This document shows, in pieces, positions 4,554 through 8,526 of a stretch of DNA of 8,526 nt (its first letter is position 1; each line of letters begins with the position of its first letter). The stretch spans positions 1-8,526 of the forward strand of contig JALUUA010000210.1 in assembly GCA_027021605.1 (NCBI GenBank), in the 5' to 3' direction. This DNA comes from Candidatus Bipolaricaulota bacterium (GTDB lineage Bacteria; Bipolaricaulota; Bipolaricaulia; RBG-16-55-9). The notes under the pieces were generated by a model, which did no database searches, was not told where the DNA came from, and saw only the letters and a program-made list of their open reading frames with translations. A program made the translations under genes and the position numbers.

Positions 4554-6836
4554 TCAGCGCAGCACCACAAGCCGGATTATCCGCTTGCGGACGGGGTTCC
4601 CATCGCTGGAGCCGAGACGGGAAGGGGAGACGGTTACGACGGCCAAATAGACCCCGCGGGCCCACCGGGTTGCGGGGATCTCCAGGGCCCTCGGGGCGCA
4701 CCCCGGGGTGCGGAAGCGCTCCCGGCCCGCGGGGTCGAAGACGCGCACCCGGATGCACTCCCCCGGCCGGAGGCCGCCGACCCTCAAGAGGAGCTTCCGG
4801 GACCGAGGGGAGGAGCGGACCTCAACGGCGATCTTCCCGGCGGGAGCGGCGGCGGGCAGGACCCGAATCTCGGAGTCGCCCCCCACGGCCAGCCCGTTCA
4901 GCTCGCCCTCCAGGGGGTAGAGGCCGGGATCGAGGGACGAGGGCACCCGCAGGCGGTAGGTGACCGTGCGGCTCTCCCCCGGGCCGAGCGCCGGCCACAC
5001 CCAGCGGACCTCGCCCCCCGGAAGCCGCTCCAGCTCCGCTCCCGCGGACTCGACGGGCTCCCACGCCCACTCGGACGGAAGGCGCTCCCGCAGCGTTAGG
5101 GTGCCGAACCGCATCGCGGGCATCCGCACCGTCACCCGCACGAGGGCCGCCTCCCCGGGCCGGAGCGTCGCGGGGGAGATCGCGCGCACCGCCGAGGGCT
5201 CCCCCAACGTCAACGAGAGCTTCCCGTAGCCGCTCTCGACGTCCGGACCCGGTGGGCCGATGTCCACCGTGTTCCGAAGCAGCGCCGCCCACAACGTCTC
5301 GAGGTCCCATTCCGGGTTGCGGGAGAGCAGGAGGGCAGCGGCTCCGGCCGCGTACGGCGCCGCGAACGAGGTGCCAAACAGCCCCTCGTGGACGCCGTCG
5401 GGGGCGACCAGGTCGGGCTTGAGCCGCCCATCGCTCGTCGGTCCCCGCGCGCTGAAGCCCTCGAGCCCGTCCTCCTCCCAGCGGTAGGCGTTCACCGCCC
5501 CCACGGCCAGGGCGCAGGCGCAGTCGGCCGGGGCCATCACGCTCCCGTGCGGGATGGCGGGCGAGAGCGCGTGCCCCAGGCTGAAGACCTTCAACCGAGG
5601 AGGCGGCTCAGACCAGCGCCCCTTGCGCTTTACCTTGAGCTTGTAGACGCCGGGATCGGTGACGAGGTACTCCAGCTCCTCGTAGGGGGGATCGAACCCC
5701 CGCTGCGGGGCCTCCGCCGAGGCGACCACCTCGTCCTCCCCGTTCAACAAGAAGAGGTCGAGGTCGCGGCTCGTGGCGGGGAAGTCGTCCCAGACGAGCA
5801 CCAGCGTGATCACGCCGCCGAAGGTGGCCCACACCTTGAGCTCCTCGAGGTCGGGCCGGAACTCCACCCAGCCGTCCCGATCGCGGTCGTAGGCCCGGCC
5901 CATCCAGTGGGCCTGGGCTTGGTTCCCCGCGGCGTTGACCCACAGGACGCCCGCATCCCGCGCCCGGCGGACGATGTCGTCGATGGGCCCGGTCCCGTCC
6001 CCGAAGTTGGAGCTAAACCAGCCGATGGAGTGGTTGATCACGCGGGCTCCAAGCCGGATCGCGTCCTCAACGGCGTTCTCCAGGCTCACCTCGTCCCCCT
6101 CCTCGCCCAAGTTCAGCAGGAGCAGGGACGCCTCGGGGGCCATCTCGTGAACGAGACGGGCGACGGAGAGCCCGTGATCCCCGCCCGACTCGAAGCCCTC
6201 CCCGCCGTAGTCGATGGTCCCCACAACTTTGTCGGGGTCGAGCCAGCCCTCCCGATAGGCTTCTTGGAGCCCCTCGAAGCCCACGTCGATGATCGCCACC
6301 GTGACGCCCTGTCCCTTGACCCCGTAGCCGTGGAGGAGGCGTCCCCCCGTGGGGAGCACCCCATCGCGGTAGCGGGGGATTCCCGTCTCGAGGGGGTAAA
6401 AGCGGAGGGGCCGGCGGACGATCCGCACGCCGGGCGCCTCCGCGAGCTCCGCCAGCGCGTATAGGGGAACGCGGGCCCGCAGGTAGCGCGAGCTTTGCGC
6501 TTCCACCGCCCCGCCGAGGCGGGCAACCGTCCCCCGCAACCCCCCCGCAAGCGAGGGGAGCTGGGGCTCGACGATCACCCGCACGCGCCCGGAGTCGAGG
6601 TCGATCCCCACCCGCTGGGCGAAGACCTCCCGCTCCGGGGCGTCGAGGCGGAGGAGCTGGGCCAGCGCCCCCTCCAGCCGGGGCGGGGGCTCCCCTGCGG
6701 GACCCCCCAGGGCCGGGAGGTCCCCTTTCCAGCCCATCCCCACCAGGACAAGCGCCAGCCCCACCCAGCCTATACCGCGCACAAGAGCGTCTGCTTTTGC
6801 GCTTGCTTGTGCTTGTGCTTTTGCTTTCGATCGCAT
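4554..6836 (-). CDS. Exported subtilisin-like serine protease (S8) with inserted PPC-like domain and C-terminal beta domains
   Basis: This 760-residue product is a subtilase that cleaves proteins outside the cytoplasm. The n-region is Lys/Ala/Gln-rich, and a hydrophobic segment at about 21-36 serves as signal peptide or anchor. Residues about 50-150 look like an inhibitor-type propeptide. Catalytic residues are Asp184 in VAIIDVGF, His221 in GGDHGLSVARLV, the oxyanion Asn305 in NAAGNQ, and Ser490 in GTSFAAPYAAGAAALL. Between Asn305 and Ser490 sits a roughly 100-residue beta-rich insert with DRDRDGW (317-323), LVWDDFP, DLDLFLLN and PYEELEY. It resembles PPC domains found in other large S8 proteases. 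About 555-660 is a CARDB/DUF11-like beta domain. The last 90 residues, with ARGVYLAVVTV and a basic end, resemble FlgD-type Ig folds. The frame extends to a TTG at 6875, but ATG 6836 puts the basic residues right before the hydrophobic core. The ribosome-binding site is weak either way. It sits between the GNAT and lipoprotein genes. Confidence 0.92.
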   Translation of the reverse strand: MRSKAKAQAQASAKADALVRGIGWVGLALVLVGMGWKGDLPALGGPAGEPPPRLEGALAQLLRLDAPEREVFAQRVGIDLDSGRVRVIVEPQLPSLAGGLRGTVARLGGAVEAQSSRYLRARVPLYALAELAEAPGVRIVRRPLRFYPLETGIPRYRDGVLPTGGRLLHGYGVKGQGVTVAIIDVGFEGLQEAYREGWLDPDKVVGTIDYGGEGFESGGDHGLSVARLVHEMAPEASLLLLNLGEEGDEVSLENAVEDAIRLGARVINHSIGWFSSNFGDGTGPIDDIVRRARDAGVLWVNAAGNQAQAHWMGRAYDRDRDGWVEFRPDLEELKVWATFGGVITLVLVWDDFPATSRDLDLFLLNGEDEVVASAEAPQRGFDPPYEELEYLVTDPGVYKLKVKRKGRWSEPPPRLKVFSLGHALSPAIPHGSVMAPADCACALAVGAVNAYRWEEDGLEGFSARGPTSDGRLKPDLVAPDGVHEGLFGTSFAAPYAAGAAALLLSRNPEWDLETLWAALLRNTVDIGPPGPDVESGYGKLSLTLGEPSAVRAISPATLRPGEAALVRVTVRMPAMRFGTLTLRERLPSEWAWEPVESAGAELERLPGGEVRWVWPALGPGESRTVTYRLRVPSSLDPGLYPLEGELNGLAVGGDSEIRVLPAAAPAGKIAVEVRSSPRSRKLLLRVGGLRPGECIRVRVFDPAGRERFRTPGCAPRALEIPATRWARGVYLAVVTVSPSRLGSSDGNPVRKRIIRLVVLR
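6786..6827 (-). repeat. Hexanucleotide-periodic n-region of the subtilase gene
   Basis: Just after the ATG, codons alternate GCA with AAA, CAA or AGC and encode KAKAQAQASAKADA. The base sequence is an imperfect 6-nt repeat (AAAGCA, CAAGCA). It gives an unusually low-complexity positive n-region before the hydrophobic segment. Confidence 0.65.
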
Positions 6837-6859
6837 CTCGACCGGGAGAATAGCCCCTT

Positions 6860-6875
6860 TTGCCTCCGGAGGCAA
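6860..6875. repeat. 16-bp perfect palindrome TTGCCTCCGGAGGCAA between the GNAT and subtilase genes
   Basis: This is a fully self-complementary 16-mer starting 3 nt after the GNAT stop codon. It includes GGAGG on either strand. As RNA it could form a 6-bp stem with a CCGG loop, but no T-tract follows on the minus strand, so it is not a good terminator. It may be an operator, an RNA-processing site or an upstream ribosome-binding element. Confidence 0.6.
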
Positions 6876-6878
6876 TGC

Positions 6879-8018
6879 TTAGCCTGCAAGGTCCTTCTCG
6901 TACACGCGGTACGTCTTGTATCGCTCGCCCCCCACCAGCTCGATCGCCCGGATGATGAGGTCGTTGTCCTCCAGGATCCAGGAGCACTCGCAGCGCGTGA
7001 AGGGGAGCCGAAGCCCGTCGCGGATGAGGGCCGTGTACAGAAGCGCGTCCACGCCGCGGATCCGGTGACGGCGCTTGATCCCCAGCGTGAGGAGCCTTAG
7101 GCCCCGAATCCGGCGGGCCGCCCGCAGGAGCTTAAAGACCCCGAAGGGGAAGAGCCTTCCGTTTAGGGACTTGAGGGCCTCGTTGAAGTCGGGGACCGCC
7201 AGGGCAAAGCCCACGGGCTCGTCCGCGCGCTCGACGATCTTGGCCAGCTCCGGGCGCACGATCCGCTTGAGATCCCGGGCCTGTTCCGTAAACTCCCGCT
7301 CCGTAAGCGGCACAAACCCCCAGTTGCGCTCCCAGGCTTCGTTGTAGATCTCCCGCAGTCGGCGCACCTCGCCGCGAAAATCGCGCAGGTTGAGGCTGCG
7401 CACCCGGAAGCCTTTCTCCCGGGCGCGCTCGGCGATCTTCTCCAAGCGGGGGAGGAGCTCCTCCATGCGTTGGTGCAGCGCCTCGTCGATCTCGATGCGA
7501 AACGCCAGCAGATCCTTGGCCTTATGGTAGCCGCTATCCTCGATAAACTGCGCGTAGTACGGCGGGTTATACGGCATAAGGAGCGCCGGAGGCGAGTCGA
7601 AGCCCTCGACGAGCAACCCGGAGTAGCCGTTGGTGTTGAACCCAAAGGGGCCGCGCAGCTTCGTCATCCCCCGCTCGCGGGCCCAGCGCTCCGCCGCCCC
7701 GAGCAGGGCGCGCGCCACCTCCTCGTCTTGAGGGGCCTCGAAGAACCCGAAGAACGCCGTCTTTTCTTGATGGAACTCGTTGTGGAGGCGATCGATGTGG
7801 GCCGAGATCCGGCCCACGGGCTTTCCGTCCTGCAGGGCCAGGAAGAGCTGCACCTCGGCGTGCTCGAAGAAGGGGTTTCGGCGGGGATCGAAGCGCTTGT
7901 GCTCGTCGAGGAGCAGGGGTGGGACCCAGCAAGGGTCATGGGCGTAGATCCGCCACGGGAGCCGGACGAACGCGCGAAGCTGCCGCCGGGTGCGCACGGG
8001 GGTGATCTCAACGCTCAT
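6879..8018 (-). CDS. YghO-like GNAT-fold N-acetyltransferase-related protein
   Basis: The 379-residue cytoplasmic protein matches a broadly distributed family often annotated as GNAT-like or YghO-like. It begins with RLPWRIYAHDPCWVPPLL (19-36) and DPRRNPFFEHAEVQLFLA (44-61). A segment like the acetyl-CoA-fold core, KPVGRISAHIDRLHNEFH, lies at 66-83. Family-typical stretches RGPFGFNTNGYSGLLVEGF (122-140) and NPPYYAQFIEDSGY (151-164) follow. The C-terminal half carries ERNWGFVPLTEREF (230-243), EPVGFALAVPDFNEAL (267-282) and a closing ECSWILEDN plus YKTYRVYEK. The substrate is unknown. The ATG is the farthest possible start because an in-frame TAA lies 12 nt upstream. No clear Shine-Dalgarno precedes it, so it may be nearly leaderless. 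It leads the minus-strand series that includes the subtilase, 42 nt downstream. The family call is good and the enzymatic role unproven. Confidence 0.8.
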   Translation of the reverse strand: MSVEITPVRTRRQLRAFVRLPWRIYAHDPCWVPPLLLDEHKRFDPRRNPFFEHAEVQLFLALQDGKPVGRISAHIDRLHNEFHQEKTAFFGFFEAPQDEEVARALLGAAERWARERGMTKLRGPFGFNTNGYSGLLVEGFDSPPALLMPYNPPYYAQFIEDSGYHKAKDLLAFRIEIDEALHQRMEELLPRLEKIAERAREKGFRVRSLNLRDFRGEVRRLREIYNEAWERNWGFVPLTEREFTEQARDLKRIVRPELAKIVERADEPVGFALAVPDFNEALKSLNGRLFPFGVFKLLRAARRIRGLRLLTLGIKRRHRIRGVDALLYTALIRDGLRLPFTRCECSWILEDNDLIIRAIELVGGERYKTYRVYEKDLAG

Positions 8019-8027
8019 CGGGCAGCC

Positions 8028-8057
8028 ATCTTACCGGAGGAGCTCAAAAGCAGGCAA
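8028..8057 (-). promoter_or_regulatory. Tentative promoter of the GNAT-like gene
   Basis: TTGCCT (8057-8052, 4 of 6) and TAAGAT (8033-8028, 4 of 6) are separated by 18 bp, the same -10 variant seen ahead of the lipoprotein gene. The predicted start would be only a few bases before the ATG at 8018, giving an almost leaderless message. A promoter is expected here because the terminator just upstream isolates the gene. Confidence 0.3.
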
Positions 8058-8063
8058 ACGTGT

Positions 8064-8083
8064 CCGCAAAATACCGCAAAATA
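8064..8083. repeat. Tandem 10-bp repeat CCGCAAAATA (two copies)
   Basis: The two copies at 8064-8073 and 8074-8083 are identical. On the minus strand they read TATTTTGCGG and follow the terminator stem directly, so the first supplies the short T-run. Confidence 0.85.
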
Positions 8084-8113
8084 GCAGGACCCCGGACGCA
8101 GCCGGGGTCCTGC
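8077..8113 (-). terminator. Rho-independent terminator of the beta-helix protein gene
   Basis: A perfect 12-bp stem is formed by GCAGGACCCCGG (8084-8095) and CCGGGGTCCTGC (8102-8113) around a 6-nt loop. On the minus strand TATTTT follows at once. It lies 66 bp after the beta-helix stop codon and before the GNAT gene, so it separates the two transcription units. On the plus strand no T-run follows. Confidence 0.85.
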
Positions 8114-8179
8114 CCTCCGGGTGGGTCACGTACGAGCTACTACGAGCTGCTAAACTGCTACGAGTACGATTCCCTCAGA

Positions 8180-8526
8180 TCAGAAGGGAGCCGTTGCCCA
8201 AGGACAGTAGTCCACGTTTCCACTGACTTTATCACCCGCGCCGTCGGCGTTCCTCTCAGAGGAGGGATCGGCAGTGCAAGGCGGGACTTCGGTGGTGCCA
8301 TCGGGATCGTTGGGGCCGCTGGCATCACCCCACCAGTTATTCTCTGCATTCACCATGTAGGTCGGATTGGTATCGGCATTGCTTAGTCCCTTAGCTGTGT
8401 TGCTGTAAATGTTGTTTCGATGAATCTCGGGAGCACCGAAGCTGTTTCCGTCCAAAGCCACGCCCCCGATGCTGGATACGTCAGTCCAAGTCACGATCCC
8501 AAAGTTGTTGTTGTAAATATTGTTGC
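8180..8526 (-). CDS. Right-handed parallel beta-helix repeat protein, C-terminal 114 residues only
   Basis: The frame is open from the window edge to a TGA at 8182-8180, so the N-terminal part lies outside and the GTG at 8494 is internal. The visible residues NNIYNNNFGIVTW, then EIHRNNIYSN, repeat the NNIYxN rung motif of pectate-lyase-like beta-helices (NosD/PbH1 type). The end MVNAENNWWGDASGPNDPDGT followed by GDKVSGNVDYCPW is the usual terminal signature of this group of secreted proteins, where NNWWG and SGP cap the helix. Likely role: an extracellular or surface protein, perhaps polysaccharide-binding or -degrading. Catalytic residues cannot be judged from this fragment. AT content is higher than in the neighbouring genes. 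A strong terminator follows. Confidence 0.85.
   Translation of the reverse strand, partial: NNIYNNNFGIVTWTDVSSIGGVALDGNSFGAPEIHRNNIYSNTAKGLSNADTNPTYMVNAENNWWGDASGPNDPDGTTEVPPCTADPSSERNADGAGDKVSGNVDYCPWATAPF

Larger units (their letters stand above)
8019..8179. other. 161-bp intergenic region between the beta-helix and GNAT-like genes
   Basis: It contains, in minus-strand order, a 66-bp 3' tail rich in AGCTCGTA-type repeats, the terminator, the TATTTTGCGG pair and the tentative GNAT promoter. A four-codon reading frame ATGGCTGCCCGATGA (8029-8015) overlaps the GNAT start by ATGA. No larger gene is seen here. Confidence 0.7.

Noticed and set aside
5388..6464. 358-codon plus-strand frame opposite the subtilase
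   Set aside because: It is antisense to the catalytic domain, has shadow-like composition and no family resemblance.
8064..8165. CRISPR-like array from the short repeats near the terminator
   Set aside because: Repeat units are 8-10 bp without regular spacers and there are no cas genes. They are simple local repeats.
8180..8494. GTG at 8494 as the start of a complete 104-residue protein
   Set aside because: The frame stays open to the window edge with beta-helix residues NNIYNNNFGI upstream, so the gene is truncated by the window.

Overview
The window is ordinary-looking bacterial chromosome with high GC (roughly two thirds by eye) and dense, mostly minus-strand coding. The organism cannot be named from it. 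The mix of housekeeping translation genes, a 'LGGC' lipoprotein with PKD and FG-GAP repeats, a subtilase with a beta-rich tail and a parallel beta-helix protein ending in an NNWWG...SGP motif would fit a thermophilic or candidate-phylum lineage such as Bipolaricaulota (OP1/Acetothermia) or Chloroflexota. That placement is low-confidence inference.

Left end (1-1715): two translation genes diverge from a 39-bp gap. prfB (release factor 2) runs leftward off the window and carries the classic CTT-TGA-C autoregulatory +1 frameshift site after codon 22. rsmI (16S rRNA C1402 ribose methyltransferase) runs rightward. rsmI ends tail to tail with the next gene, and the two stop codons share one TTAA.

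Middle (1712-2753, minus strand): a tight three-gene set reads YkuK-like RNase H-fold protein (DUF458), then a DUF4160 protein, then a DUF2442 protein. It has a good -10 box (TATAAT) ahead of the first gene. The DUF4160/DUF2442 junction carries an exact 22-bp tandem duplication that copies the stop codon and ribosome-binding site. The last two genes look like a small accessory pair of toxin-antitoxin type.

Right-centre (2783-8018, minus strand): three larger genes lie in series. They are a YghO-like GNAT-fold protein, a secreted or anchored S8 subtilase with an inserted PPC-like domain and C-terminal beta domains, and a lipoprotein with two PKD domains followed by seven 49-residue FG-GAP/VCBS repeats (a probable seven-bladed propeller). 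A promoter with TTGACT and TAAGAT precedes the lipoprotein gene. Both exported-protein genes begin with hexanucleotide-periodic DNA.

Right end (8019-8526): a 161-bp gap with a strong rho-independent terminator separates these from the C-terminal part of a parallel beta-helix surface protein that enters from beyond the window. The most notable items are the duplicated stop/RBS in the DUF4160-DUF2442 pair, the extracellular protease and propeller lipoprotein as a possible envelope module, and the prfB frameshift. No CRISPR array, insertion sequence, phage gene, tRNA or rRNA was seen.
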